From: Wyeomyia smithii
Lineage: Eukaryota > Arthropoda > Insecta > Diptera > Culicidae
Direction: 5' to 3'
Assembly: GCF_029784165.1 (NCBI RefSeq)
Contig: NC_073696.1
Coordinates: 23,505,530 to 23,569,529, forward strand
DNA length: 64,000 nucleotides
A program made the translations under genes and the position numbers. Below, one piece after another: positions 1-11,550 of the stretch. Under the pieces are notes generated by a model. The model had not been told where the DNA came from. It was given only the letters and a program-made list of their open reading frames with translations, and did no database searches. Positions within the stretch are counted from its first letter, which is position 1. The number at the start of each line of letters is the position of its first letter.

Positions 1-29
1 ACGTAGGACTAAATGTATATATTATATGC

Positions 30-320
30 TGCGCTAAACTGTTCATAGGAAACACTACCGTTTATTTTTGATGGTCGTTATTGTAAAACTAACGATGCAT
101 GAATACATGAAAATTTTACACTAGAAAATTCTCATAGCTCTCATCCTTAAGCATCAATAATTCTGAAAAGAACCGATTCCATAATCTTCAGTTAGAAATT
201 TGTGCTACAGAACGCTGATGATCGCACCATTGGTAGCATTGAATATTTTGCTTGACCGCGCATAATAAAGTTGGCTCGCTGTGCCCTCCAGTAGCTGTGG
301 CAGCTAAATATTCTGCTTCG
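30..320. repeat. Dispersed repeat family R, copy 1
   Basis: This stretch shares long imperfect matches with 690-1000, 2880-3060 and 6260-6460. Shared landmarks include 'actaccgttta', 'ccgattccataatcttca', 'gatgatcgcacca', 'ggccgcgcata' and 'gtgccctccagtagctgtg'. No reading frame is conserved between copies, so it looks like a non-coding mobile-element relic. The family could not be named. The spurious frame on the minus strand at 192-557 has no recognisable domain. Confidence 0.6.
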
Positions 321-689
321 TTTCTCAATACCGCGTCCCTTTAACAGCTGCACTGCACTCGCTATTGTGTAACAAACTAAACTGAAGCTGAATTTTCTAC
401 ACGAAGTCTTTTGTATCCAGTTCAGAGTAGATTTTTTGCCATTAGGGCGTGGCCACACAGTTGGAGAAAGACAAACAAACCAAAACAGCTTCGATACTAC
501 TGAGTGATTTTCATAAACATCAAAAGCAAGTTTTTGCTTTCCCGATGCAAAAATCACTCTGGTTCTTAGATTAACTAATTTTCGTTTTTAATATTTGACT
601 GATAACGGTATTCGAGTGGGCACGAACATACAATTAAAACGGAAAATCACTCAATTTAGGAGTGAAAATTCTTGAAATGAGGGTTATAT

Positions 690-1000
690 CTTGTTGTGAT
701 AAACTATTCATAGGCAACACTACCGTTTATCTTTGGTGCGTCCTGGTTGTTATTGTAAAAATGTTTATTGAGAAATAGATGAACATTTCACACTAGTAAT
801 AGCTGTGAAAATTCTCATAACTCTTATCTTCAAGTATTTATAGTTCTGAAAAAAAAAAAGATTCCATAATCTTCAGCTCGAAATGTGTGCTACAGAATGC
901 TGATGATCGCACCACCACCGGTAGCAATGAATATTTTGTTGGCCGCGCATAAAATTTGCTTTTCACTGTTCCCCTCAACATATCATGCAGTGTACGATGG
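690..1000. repeat. Dispersed repeat family R, copy 2
   Basis: This copy is in the same orientation as copy 1, with the same order of landmarks ('ttcataggcaacactaccg', then 'gattccataatcttcag', then 'gctgatgatcgcacca', then 'ggccgcgcata'). It is immediately followed by an LTR-like block at about 1060. The fourth copy also precedes an LTR-like block, so the two repeats may be parts of one composite element. That link is an inference. Confidence 0.6.
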
Positions 1001-1059
1001 TGCCTTGTAGCACGTCAAAATCGTCTAGCGACGGTGGCGTACTTAAGTTCCAAAAGTTA

Positions 1060-2460
1060 TTCAGATCTAACGCCAGGGATTTCCATTCCGCACTTGACCG
1101 AAAAAAGTGAGCGATTAAGCGCCACCTCGAATGAGGATCGCCCACCAATGTTTAATTGCCCGGTATGAGACCTAACCTCAGATAGGCGCTTGTTTAAACG
1201 CGTCAACGCGGTCCGGCTGCCTCCAACTTCACCTTCACTAGACTTACTAGATCTCACTAGACTCTCACGACCATCATTCACGGATTCACCTTTCTCATCC
1301 GAAAGCAAGCTTTCCCTAAAAGCTTCTCTTCAACATCCTTTTTCCCCCTTTTGCCGGCATACGCAATACGGCAGTGGTCACGTGGTCGCCCTTCGAAGCG
1401 AAATCAAAACGATACGCGCGAGCGGAAATCTTTTCAGGGCTAATCACCAAAAAAAAAAAACGACACAGCGTAATAGGGAGGCATTAGGTAATATTTGCAA
1501 GAAATAATTCACACATGGTTATTCTAGTTGAATCACAATCATATTTTAGTAACTTTCGGTTTTTATCATCTTTCTTTTCCCTATCCTATCTGTGCGTGTC
1601 TTTACTGATCTACCGGACCATTGTCTATCGCTTAACAAAGCGTTTGCCAAATGGCCTGCATGCAATCTCAGCAGCGAACAAATTTCATCTTTGAATATAA
1701 TATATTATGTACGTTCAATTTGGCGACGTTCTCTGACCGTCGGTCACATGTGCACACGGACAATCGAATCAAATAAATGAGCTCAAATGAGTACTTACAG
1801 GCCTGTAGAAATAGTTTGTTGGGGGAATACCTCTGGCTGTGCCTTACAGCGTGTGGTACGGCGAACGATGGGCAGCAACGATGCGATGAGGTTCTCTGCT
1901 TCGGCGCGCGTTGCTTGCTGCTGGTGCTATCCTGAGCCACCTAGCAGGGTGGGGAGGATCCTGTGAATTCGCCTGTATCTCGATAATCGTTTGATGTGGG
2001 CGCAATGTTACGGCGCGGCCCTTTCTGGCCCCGATGATGGTTGGGCGGAATTTGCGCACGGTAAACCCAACGAAAAAATGTGGCGGTGGTCGATTGGCTA
2101 TATTGATAAAAGAAAGCCGTCGAACGGCTGTTCGGCGAGGATTAAGACACGCACTTTCCTACATGCACAGATTCTTATACCTTTCTTCTCTTGGCACAAA
2201 CGAAACTAGCCTAGCTATGAGAAGGTTTCTAATTCTGTTGAATCTCACTGCAAAGAATCTTGATGATTAGCACTCTTGAAAGTTAAACTGTCCCTACTTC
2301 GACGATCACGAACATGCGAAGCAAGGTCACACTTCCGATACCTTATTAGGTTTACTGGCAAATGGACGAGAAAATCTCGAGCCCTCAGCTAAATAGTTTT
2401 CCGAAGTCGGTCTACAGGAAGTGCGTCACCTCCGAACGAGTTGGACAAATTCGTTAGCTA
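1060..2460 (-). mobile_element. Degenerate LTR-like block, copy 1
   Basis: This is a diverged relative of the block at 6758-8487. Both begin (plus-strand reading) with a similar segment around 'ttaagcgccac', 'gcccacc' and 'ttgcccggt.tgaga'. Both have a pyrimidine-rich stretch in the middle and a GC-richer part afterwards. Both end near 'tacaggaagt.cgt'. Alignment by eye is patchy and there is no coding sequence. The minus-strand assignment is borrowed from the better copy, where a primer-binding-site-like motif is visible. It may be a solo LTR or a truncated element. Confidence 0.35.
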
Positions 2461-2879
2461 TAGATCGTTGCTGAGCAATGCATCTCGCTTCTACGGGTTT
2501 CATTGGATCTTGCCATCCCACTTTGCCCGCGTTTGGAGGACACGATGTCAATCTATTCTCTGAGTTTGATTCGGTCCTGGCAGTTTCTTCCATCCGTTTA
2601 AAGAGCATTTCTATCGGGACCTCGCGGATCACATTGCGTAACGTCGTATCCCCTGGGTGGCATATCTTTAGGCGCTGCCTAATTCAATTACCTCTGGTTT
2701 ATTATACCAGTTCAAGTACCCTCAATCGACTAATGTCTTTTAGTGGTCGAACTAGACTGTTTGTGATTACCAGATCTGTTCGTTCCTATCAACTTTTAAT
2801 GTTGATTTTAATATTTTATATATACAACTAGGAAAAAGTTACTTCTTAAATTAGTTATGCACAAATTATACCTAAGGTA
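2461..2879. other. Unassigned AT-rich spacer
   Basis: No domain, RNA gene or repeat relationship was recognised. An open frame across 2478-2831 has no family resemblance and is overlapped by an opposite-strand frame, as expected of random sequence. Confidence 0.4.
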
Positions 2880-3060
2880 CAATAAGTGTACCTGTTACAG
2901 CCTGTTGCTGCCGTATGCAAAATAAAACCGAACCGATTCCACAATCTTCACGTGTGCAGAACAACAACAGAAGGAACAGAACGCTGTTGATCGCACCAAC
3001 GCACATAGGGGTATTTGAGTGCAAAAGTTGGAATAAATTGCAAAACTCAAAATTATTATT
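2880..3060. repeat. Dispersed repeat family R, copy 3 (partial, rearranged)
   Basis: The first part ('gttgctgccgtatgcaaaat') matches the end of copy 4. It runs directly into 'ccgattccacaatcttc' and 'gttgatcgcacca', which match the start of copies 1 and 2. The final part ('gcacataggggtattt') is the reverse complement of a segment at the start of copy 4 ('aaatacccctatgtgc'). The copy is therefore a junction or an inverted piece, not a simple truncation. Confidence 0.5.
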
Positions 3061-4008
3061 GAACTCCCATAATTAATACCACTAGATTCATAGATAGTGG
3101 GGGTATCCCATGGCAACTATTTTGCTTTAATTTGTTTTGTTTTTGGCTCACAACAGCTGTCAAACCAGAAGGTAAAAGCAAAGCAGATTCTGAATACGAA
3201 GTTTTGTGATATTTTCGGTGGAATTTATAACACTGGTGATTTTATTCGGCCTGTTTCGAATATGGATCTTCAAATGAGAGGTATACATTAGGTTTTGAAC
3301 ATTTCAGATGGAGGGTTTGGTGTCTTGTTAACTGTATATTTTGCATTGCCAATTATGGATATTTAACCTTTCAAATTGAGCTTCGAAATTGTTTTTTTTC
3401 TATGTTCTGGACCTTAAACACGTCCAGAAAAAAAATTTGCGCATGTTTGCGCGTTTAGGATTTATCATGATTTTATGCAATCCTATGCAATGTTTTTTTT
3501 TTAATTTATGAGTTGTTGTTTTGAAATCGCGACGTGTTTTCAGACACCGAAAAAAACTTTCAGAGGAAACTTCTTTGAAAAAGGCTTCAAGAATCCTCTG
3601 CCACACCATGGAATGAAAAATTCAGTTTTTTGGAGGCGAAGATTTTCCAAATAATGAATCGTTCTTAAAATCGCGAAAGATGCTTAAACAGCGAATTAGT
3701 GTTATTAAAGCAGATATCATGCGCACGTGGACAGCATCTAATCGACACAAAATCCGCTTCTTTACAATGAATGATACTTTGAGTCTCTTGGTTCCAGAAC
3801 AAGTCAATTCCCCTAAGGAGGTCGTTGTAACATTTGGGTACGATTTTTCGGATGAGTCTGATAAATAAACGTTTTTGTATATAACTTCGTTTAACTGTAT
3901 AAATATCAAATATAAATAAGAATATAATTCCAGCTAAATCTGTTTTCGTGCAATCGTTCATTTTTGTGCAGTCTGTATTGAAACTGTCTGCATAAAAGTA
4001 AAACTTCA
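3061..4008. other. Unassigned AT-rich spacer
   Basis: AT-rich sequence with homopolymer runs. Small open frames on both strands overlap one another and show no domain. Nothing supportable was found. Confidence 0.4.
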
Positions 4009-4119
4009 GAACTACATTCCGATTCGAATCTCGAATTTTTGTTTGTTATTATTAATCATTACTTCGCGGTCAACTGTTTGGTGTACAGGTCAATTGCGAG
4101 GCTAGTACTACGATCGTAA
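4009..4119 (-). mobile_element. Fragment of tRNA-derived SINE (antisense)
   Basis: This fragment matches, with gaps, the SINE at 13800-14002. Shared pieces are 'ctacattccgattcg', 'gtgtacaggtcaattgcg' (the other copy has 'gacaattgcg') and 'ggctag..ctacgatc'. Only the portion distal to the tRNA-like head is present; the promoter boxes are missing. A further scrap resembling the same SINE ('gacgctaacagcctctt') lies near 5852. It abuts a Jockey-type relic, as the intact SINE does at 13.8 kb. Confidence 0.55.
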
Positions 4120-4510
4120 GGGACCTGGGCGTAGTCTTAGACTCCAAACTTACATTCATAGAACATTATAATGCAATAATCAACAAAGCAAATAGTATAC
4201 TGGGTTTTATAAAACGCTTCGGCCATAATTCTCAAGACCCATATACAATCAAACTATTATATATTACATACACCGACCAATTCTGGAGAACTGTAGCATT
4301 GTATGGAATCCCTATATTGTAACACATAATGAACGCATTGAAACTGTCCAGAAACAATTCCTTTTGTACGCGCTTCGTAAGCTAAATTGGACAGCATTTC
4401 CCTTACCATCATATGAAGCACGCTGCATGCTTATAGACATACAAGCAAGGATGGTTAAAATCGTATCAGAGAATTATCATGAGAGAATCCTATTGGATTT
4501 AGATCACGCA
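4120..4510 (+). pseudogene. Jockey-type LINE reverse transcriptase C-terminal relic
   Basis: Plus-strand conceptual translation gives RDLGVVLDSKLTF, followed by INKANSILGFIKR. After a frame slip come CSIVWNPYIV and RIETVQKQFLLYALRKL. This is the thumb and C-terminal region of Jockey-type LINE reverse transcriptases, and it matches the better-preserved copy at 12950-13760 segment by segment. No catalytic motif remains, several shifts are needed, and no 3' tail is obvious. It is a dead 5'-truncated fragment. Confidence 0.7.
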
Positions 4511-5945
4511 TAATACGCGATGTTTTATATCGTCTCTCGAGAAGAGAAATTGTGTGACAAATAAACTGCCGAAGGATACTCTGTGTACTTTAGAGCCTGT
4601 TAACTGTATACGAGTTTATCGTCGCTTGTTCATACGCTTTCTCGATTCTCTCATCGGTTTCAATAGGTAATTCATTATCGTCTCCCGGTCCGATCGAGCC
4701 GTGGAACGAAAATTTTTGGTTTGAATCACCTTGTGAGTGAGAGTGTTCCGATAATCGTAAAATTGTATCGCAAACCAAAAACTCAGAGAGGGAAAAAACT
4801 GCAAGCGTTAGACCAACTAAAAGGCAGCACAAAACAGGGATACCAGATTTACAGAATTGTCTGTGAAATACAGATTTTCAGAGTCCGTTGCCGATTTTGT
4901 TTTTTTCAAATGGCAAATATTTGTTGTTACTTTGTGCATAGCTTGCAAGCTTTTTTCGAATCTATTTATATTTGCGGATTTTTTTCCAAAATTTGTGCAG
5001 GTTTTATGCTTGTTTAAGAAAAACTTTGATATCGGCCAACATACATCAGCGAACAAACCATCGATGCAAATAAAACCGACGAACACAAGATCATTGATTT
5101 GACAATGACAACAGCAGGCAACATTTTGTTAAACGATGAAAAACCTATTTTACTGTCAACACTTGCGATTCAGAAAGAAGGGGGGATAATTGTTCAAGCG
5201 ATCGCAATCGCTTCTCTTTTCCGTTAATTATCGTCTCGCGATTCTTCCCTTTTGTTTTGACACTTGGATTATATCAGCGAAGAGTGAATCATCGGTTTGT
5301 AGAGCTATTGGAAATTCCATCTCTGAGAGAGAATGAATTATCTCAGCGAATCTCCGAATTGGTTCACTCGGACTGGCATATCGTACGATAAATGTTAGAA
5401 CCGACTGAGAGACGAAGTTGACTCACACGCTGAAAAAGTTCGAATGTTTATCGCCGATTTTATCGCCGATCACCATCATTGCATACAAGCACTCAAAGAA
5501 CACTGCGAACTTTCAATGCTTTACTTTATCAATGACATTATTTCTCATCGCGTGCAATCTTCTAAATTATTATTGCAACTAAATTTCTATGCACCCAGTC
5601 GTCAATTAAGAAATTGTAAAATATTTTCGGAAAACTCTCACAGAACTAACCACTCAAAAAATGGCCCAATAAATCGCATGATGTGTCACTATAATCAGCA
5701 CTGCGAAAATATCGACATCACTATGGGCAGAAATCAAATCAAAAAACGACTAATTACTGGAAATAATGTATAGAATATAAGAAAACATTATTATAACTGT
5801 AGTCTACAATTGCTCGACGAAATAAATAAATAAAATTTTGAGATTCTTTTGACGCTAACAGCCTCTTCCGAGCCGATATATATGATTTTAAATAACTAAT
5901 ATAATAAAAGTTAAAATTTATTCACTCCTGTTCGAGCGTCTTGAT
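4511..5945. other. Unassigned spacer
   Basis: AT-rich sequence with some GC-richer patches around 4640-4760 and 5190-5440. No credible coding region, RNA gene or recognised repeat was found, except a possible SINE scrap near 5852. The open frame at 5444-5773 shows no domain. Confidence 0.4.
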
Positions 5946-6174
5946 AGAATATTTTCACTACACATACACTTTTTATCCACTTTCACTGTTTAATTCTCTC
6001 ACTTTTCACTTATCACTTGCATATACGTATTTCAACACTTACTTAGTGCTTTCTTCAGTAGCACTGACGAAGGCACTAAGTAAGTGTTGAAATACGTATA
6101 TGCAAATGATAAGTGAAAAGTGATAGAATTAAATAGTGAAAGTGGATAAAAAGTGTAATGTGTGGTAAGAAAAG
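5946..6174. mobile_element. Foldback (hairpin) element, about 105-bp arms
   Basis: The left arm (about 5956-6060) and right arm (about 6061-6166) are near-perfect reverse complements with almost no loop. Landmarks in the left arm ('tttttatccactttcac', 'cacttttcacttatca', 'gcatatacgtatttcaaca', 'acttagtgc') recur inverted in the right arm. Weaker pairing continues outwards to about 5946 and 6174. It has no coding capacity. It could be a foldback MITE, or one element copied head-to-head. No clear target duplication was seen. Confidence 0.75.
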
Positions 6175-6259
6175 TTATTTATCACTGCTACGTAGATATT
6201 GTTTATCTTTCAATTATAGTTTTCGTATTAGAGACATAGAAACTGCTAACATGAAAATT

Positions 6260-6460
6260 TCAGCGCTATTGTGCAGGAAAATAATTTTTTCCAACTTTTC
6301 AATCAAAATACCCCTATGTGCAACGGTAGCTTTGAATATTTTTCTTGGCCGCGCATAATAAAATTTGCTCTCCGCTGTGCCCTCCAGTAGCTGTGCCAGC
6401 AAAATATCCTGCAGCGAACGATGGTAACTGTTGCTGCCGTATGCAAAATATAGGTAACAT
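6260..6460. repeat. Dispersed repeat family R, copy 4
   Basis: Landmarks shared with copy 1 are 'ggtagc.ttgaatattttt', 'ggccgcgcataataaa' and 'gtgccctccagtagctgtg'. It then continues to 'gttgctgccgtatgcaaaat', which is the start of copy 3. Confidence 0.6.
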
Positions 6461-6739
6461 GTTCATGGTTGTTATATGAGAGTTCGACTGTTGGGAATTA
6501 TACGATGGTTGGTTATAATTTCGGCTGAGCAGTCTTGAATACGTAGAACGATCTGGTTTTTTACTGTCCGACGTTTCGTCACTGATCAGTGACATCTTCA
6601 GGTTCAGGTTGTTCGTTCCTTATCTCGATGCATTTTAGTGCTCATCGTCAACATTAATTGGGGCGATTCGGGGTACATTAAATCTCTTTGCTGTGGACCT
6701 ATTGCGATGGCGGATGGTAACGTTCGAGTCACATAATTG
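6461..6739 (-). other. Possible leader or internal remnant beside LTR-like block
   Basis: If the block at 6758-8487 is a minus-strand 5' LTR, this sequence would be the start of the internal region. No Gag or Pol coding was recognised. The phrase 'gaagatgtcactgatcagtga' (minus strand, about 6580-6600) contains a short palindrome, TCACTGATCAGTGA, of unknown meaning. Confidence 0.25.
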
Positions 6740-6754
6740 CCACGTTGGGCGCCA
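6740..6754 (-). promoter_or_regulatory. Primer-binding-site-like motif
   Basis: The minus strand reads TGGCGCCCAACGTGG. This has the TGGCGCC form typical of LTR-retroelement primer-binding sites, complementary to a tRNA 3' end. It sits three bases inside the TG end of the LTR-like block at 6758, which is the expected spacing and order for a minus-strand element. The specific tRNA was not determined. Confidence 0.5.
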
Positions 6755-6757
6755 ATA

Positions 6758-8487
6758 TGTAGCCCTAGCTTGCAGGCAGCTTAAGCGCCACTCCGAAACG
6801 GAGACTGCCCACCTAGATTAGTTTTGCCCGGTTGAGACTCCCCGAAAGGGTCGTTCCAAAGAATATACCAAAAAAAAAGGAATTAGGATCAGACCAGATG
6901 GCTACACTAAATCCGGTTACCAAAAACGGGTGGACACCCTTTTATCCTCCAGCAGAAATCTTCAACACCGCATATTCTCTCAGAGAGTTTGCGGTAAGAA
7001 ACCACCCGCACAAGAATTTCTCATCACGGGTAATGTCGCTATTTACCACCGGGTATCGCACACACTCTGGAAGAAAAGCTTTGCCGATCGTTCAAATTCC
7101 GCCACGCGGAAGACGAAATTACTCTAAACGGAAAACGAACCAGAATGACGTGAAACACTAGAACCGGACTAAACCTTGCGGGAGCAGTACATTAACGAAA
7201 CTACAACATTATCTGCGTGAAACAAACTCAATATATTACGACGGAAGAATAGGTTTGTATTTAAATCTAACAAGCATGCTTTTAAATTATAATTTTCATT
7301 GTATGTGTGTAACTTATCGTCTAGACTAACCTCCTATTGTGTGCGTTTTTTCTCTCCCTATCTCTAGTGCTCATTGACCCATGTGCTTTTCAAGTTTCGA
7401 TCAGCTGCTCCAGAGTGGATATAGGCAGTGACGTCCTGCGGTGCGAGCAATTGGCTAGCTACCCGGGATTTAGATTTGTTGAGTGGGGCGTTCAAAAATT
7501 CTGAAACGCGTGCACGCTATTTCGGCCTCCACTCAACGAGCAAAAATCATGGGCTCAGTTTCGATACCGGCCAGTGCGACTAATAGTCGATTATTCGAAT
7601 ATCACAATTAAATTGTGGGGTCCTTCATGGACGCGCCCACCGCTCTCGAGAGTAAATTGGAACGACTTACCAATAGATTGCAGTGTGCGGCTGCTGATGC
7701 TGATGTTGGTCGTTGGCGTGTTAAACTGCTGCTGCTGGCGATCACATTAGGCCAACGCGGTCGATCGGCACACGCCGATTTGGATGACGAAAATCATTTA
7801 CTGCAAAGCGCCGCTTTCCGGGATACCTCGACCGGAAACGGCCACTAGCCTCACCGGAGGACTTTTGTCGGTCCGATGCTGGTCACGTGGGCAGATTTGT
7901 GGCGATCTGCGATTGTCCCGCGCGATGGAACGGCTGCCGGGAAAAAGTTTGTCCTGGGGAAGAACGGTACGCGTTGCGTCTTTCGCTGTCCTGCTCTCGC
8001 TCGTTCGGCTGTGGGTGAGAGTGCGCAGCCTTGTGGCGGTACAAACGGGGTCATTAGAATATGGTCGGGGTCAATGGCTTTAAATTTGAGCACGTTTACC
8101 TTCTCTGCTTTGCACACTTTTTCCACGCACTATTTGCAATAAATTTAAATGTCTCACTGCACTTTAACGAGCCTATTCTTTTTCCACGCACTATTTGCAA
8201 TAAATTTAAATGTCTCACTGCACTTTAACGAGCCTATTCAATGATGTGAGAATAAACAAGGAATTAAACAAGTTACTAACAAATCACGTCACTAGACTTA
8301 CTTAATACAAATTAACTAGAATACGCGGACAACAAACTTTCAACGCGACACTGCCAAATTGCTTGACGATCTAGGACGAAATTAACGATCATTATTAGTC
8401 CTCAGCTCAGAGAAGGTGATTTCGTACGAATTTACAGGAAGTACGTAATTTCCCGCAAATCTCGTCGGGAATATTCTGCAATCTACA
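6758..8487 (-). mobile_element. Candidate long LTR (5' LTR of an LTR retrotransposon)
   Basis: The block begins TGTAG and ends CTACA (plus reading), giving the TG...CA ends and a 5-bp terminal inverted repeat expected of an LTR. A primer-binding-site-like motif lies three bases outside its lower end. It is about 1.73 kb, long for an LTR but within the known range, and holds no conserved coding. A perfect 61-bp tandem duplication lies inside it (8117-8238). A diverged relative lies at 1060-2460. No second LTR or Pol sequence is visible on the internal side, so the element is truncated or rearranged. The end points rest on TG/CA logic and could be off. Confidence 0.45.
8117..8238. repeat. Perfect 61-bp tandem duplication
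   Basis: Positions 8117-8177 and 8178-8238 are the same 61-bp unit, beginning 'ctttttccacgcac' and ending 'gagcctatt', with no mismatch seen. It lies within the candidate LTR. Confidence 0.95.
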
Positions 8488-8869
8488 ATTCTGCTGGTTG
8501 TTTTATCTGTCCCTCTCCAACCATTTTTTGGCAATTCTATATGGGAACTACTTCGGGTTTTCTCAACCGCTTAATCTAGAGATGCACATTCTCGGAGAGA
8601 CGCGTGCGCTAGGGTGTTGCGACAGATACGACAAACTACGGTTGTCTACATCTTGGCGCAACACAATTGTGTTGATCGATTATAAATTAATTCTAAACAA
8701 ATTTTTGAAATACTATGACCGCTACACATGTTATTGTTATTTGTGCTCGGGAAGCAAGCCAATAACGAGGGAAATGTATGGGAAAGCTTGACCTTGGAAC
8801 ATTTCACCTTTTTCCACCATTAAGCAGTAAAGCAACAATGGTAAACATTATATCAAAAAATTATTACAC
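8488..8869. other. Unassigned spacer
   Basis: No domain, RNA gene or repeat relationship was recognised. The frame at 8498-8791 is not convincing. Confidence 0.4.
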
Positions 8870-9025
8870 ATTTTATCTATCCACCGACATATAAATGACT
8901 AAGATGCATTAAGTCGTTCGCTTGCTATAATCGTTTGAAATCTGACGCAACATTTGCCAGTTTCATTTTCAATTTCACAAAGTGTATTCTAGTATAGAAA
9001 ACAAAGACGTAGTCCTACGTCAATG
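8870..9025. repeat. Dispersed repeat with terminal palindrome, copy 1
   Basis: This matches 37045-37205. Shared pieces are 'ttatctatccacc', 'atcgtttgaaatct.acg', 'acatttgcc', 'agtatagaaaacaaagacg' and a 16-bp palindrome at 9006-9021 (GACGTAGTCCTACGTC). It is non-coding. Short ACGTA...TACGT palindromes also mark repeats at 24.2 and 42.7-45.0 kb. Confidence 0.65.
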
Positions 9026-9438
9026 TAATTCGTACGATTGTTTGTTCGCGTTTTCAGGTGGAAAGTACACTGCTGAAAAAAAAATGCACATCCCCGAAAA
9101 GCACTACCTTAGCCCAAATGCTTTCAAATTTTTTATGCTTTTCTGTTATTATTTCTTAGGAAGTAAATTCGGATCTTATGGCTATGAGGAGTCCGCCTCC
9201 AGTTTTTTTCACTAATTTCGGTCGTGCTGGAATACATTGCATAGATTTCCAAAAATTTCTTACACTTTCGTCCCAGATAGTTTCAGTTCTAAGAATTATT
9301 TTGCAAGGCGATGATATTAAATTTTGATGAATTTTTCCCATTTTCGCTGGACTTTTCGTACTTACTTACTTCAGCAGCCTAGAGCCGGGGTGGCTCGTGC
9401 CGTATCAAGAATTTTCCTCCATTTTACTCGGTCCTGGG

Positions 9439-10673
9439 CTACTCGTCGCCAATTTTCAGACGTCTTGATACTCGCAGATCCGCTTCAACCTGGTCAAGCC
9501 ATCTAGCACGTTGGGCTCCTCTATTCCTGGTGCCGGTGGGGTCCTTGAAGAGAACCGATTTTACCTCGCAGTCATCCGGCATCCTCACTACATGCCCGGC
9601 CCATCGTAGCCTCCCGACCTTCGTCTCCAAGTAGTGTCTGTAGCTCGTGGTTCATACGCCTACGCCACTCTCCGCTTTCGGTTTGTACTCCACCAAATAT
9701 TGTCCGCAACACTTTGCGTTCGAATACGGCCAGTGCGCGTATGTCCTCTGTGAGCAGCGTCACGGTTTCGAGTCCATAGAGAACTACGGGTCTAATTAGG
9801 GTTTTGTACATCGTCAGTTTCGTGCGGCGGCGTATGCTCCTGGATCGAAGCGTCCTGTGAAGGGCAAAGTAGGCTCGATTTACAGCTTGAATACGTCGTT
9901 GGACCTCCTTACTTGTGTTATTGTTGGCGGTTACCAGAGATCCCAAGTATACGAACTCCTCCACCACTTCGAGTTCGTCGCCGTCCATGACCACCGTCCG
10001 TGGGAGGCGAATGTTAGTTTCTTTCGAGCCTCTTCCTATCATATACTTGGTTTTCGACGCATTTATTTCTAGTCCAACTCTTCTAGCTTCCACTTTTAGT
10101 CTGGCGTAGATTGCCTCCGCCGTCGCTGAGTTTGTTGTAATAATGTCCAGGTCGTCTGCGAAGCCTATGAGTTGACTACTTTTGCTGAAAATCGTGCCTC
10201 TCGTTTCGATGCCCGCCCGTCGGATTACACCCTCAAGGGCGATGTTGAACAGTGTGCAGGATAATCCATCTCCTTGTCTCAACCCTCTGCGCGCTTCGAA
10301 GGGGTTCGAGAGTGTCCCCGACACGCACACGTAACACATCACTCGGTCTAAGGTAGCTTTGATAAGTCGTATAAGTTTATCCGGAAAACCGTAGTCGTGC
10401 ATTATTTGCCATAGCTGGTCTCGATCGACTGTATCATACGCTGCCTTGAAGTCCACGAAAACATGATGTGTGGGCACGTTGTACTCCCGGCATTTCTGAA
10501 GGATCTGCCGGAGAGTGAAAATTTGATTCGTAGTAGCGCGAGCTTTTGTGAAGCCCGCTTGATACTGCCCTACGAATTCTTTCGCTAAAGGAGATAGACG
10601 GCGGAGTAGGATCTGGGAGAGGACTTTGTAGGCAGCCTTGATCAGCGTAATGCCGCGGTAGTTGCCTTCTCAA
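9439..10673 (-). pseudogene. RTE reverse transcriptase remnant
   Basis: Minus-strand polymerase of an RTE LINE. The open stretch at 9572-10477 includes HVFVDFKAAYDTVDR (motif A, catalytic Asp), RRGLRQGDGLSC (motif B) and IGFADDLDII (motif C, the FADD catalytic pair). EEFVYLGSLV, YKTLIRPVVLYGLETV and the C-terminal region follow. The preceding fingers region (10434-10673) is in another frame; its DNA corresponds to an NYRGITL-type motif 1. The C-terminus also shifts near 9630, where RLRWAGHVVRMPDD and RGAQRARWLDQVE continue to 9439. All three catalytic motifs survive, but frameshifts near 10477 and 9600 and the upstream deletion make it non-functional. Confidence 0.85.
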
Positions 10674-11550
10674 GTAAGCGCGCGTAATTCTCTGCAGCCT
10701 GCGGGTTGGTCAACTGCCGGATGTTTGGCCGGGGAGGACGGTTCTGATGTGTGTGAAATACCGTGGATAGTTTTGAGCGCACATGTACTGCTACTAGGTG
10801 GTGGTCTGAGTCGATATCCGCACCCCGGAGGGAGCGTATGTTTGTAATGTTTAAGAAAAATCGGCCATCAATGAGAACGTGGTCATTTTGATTTGTTGTA
10901 CGGTGGTCAGGTGATCTCCAGGTGGCTTTGTGGATATCTTTGCGTGGAAAGAAGGTGCTTCTAATCACTAGGCCTCGGGAAGCTGCGAAGTTGATGCATC
11001 GTTGGCCGTTGTCGTTCGTGTCGCTGTGTAGGCTGTGAGGCCCTATCACCGGTCTATACATCGCTTCCCTACCAACCTGGGCGTTCATATCCCCGATGAC
11101 GATTTTGATGTCCCGTGACGAGCAGCCGTCGTATGCTGCCTCCAACTGCGCGTAGAACGATTCCTTCTCGTCGTCAGGTCTACCTTCGTGCGGGCAGTGC
11201 ACGTTGATGATGCTGTAGTTGAAGAAACGACCTTGAATCCTCAACAGACACATCCTCTCGTTGTTCGCCTTCCAATTGATCACGCGATCCTGCATTCTGC
11301 CTATTACACAAAAACCCGTCCCAGCTCGTTAGTTGTTCCACCGCTCTGGTAGAACTCGGCCTTGCCTCCACGGACTTTCCACACTTTCTCACCTTTACGA
11401 CAGATCTCCTGCAGAGCCACGATGCCTAATTTGCGGGGTTCTAGTTGCTCGAGCAGCACCCTGTCTCCGCCCACAAAATTTAGCGACTTGCAGTTCCAGG
11501 TACCGAGTTTCCACTCGTGGTCCGTTTTTCGTTGCCTAGGTCCATACCGA
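10642..11550 (-). pseudogene. RTE endonuclease (APE-like) remnant
   Basis: The APE-type endonuclease of RTE elements nicks target DNA to prime reverse transcription. On the minus strand the start encodes LGTWNCKSLN near 11510-11480 and ALQEICRKG near 11420-11395, in frames that do not connect. The longest open part (10642-11295) holds YSIINVHCPHEG, IVIGDMNAQVG, NDHVLIDGRF and DIDSDHHLVAV. These correspond to the conserved catalytic segments, including the GDxN motif and the terminal SDH. At least one single-base shift near 11320 separates N-terminal and central parts. Insect genes annotated 'craniofacial development protein 2-like' are usually this kind of sequence. It cannot make an intact protein. 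Confidence 0.8.
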
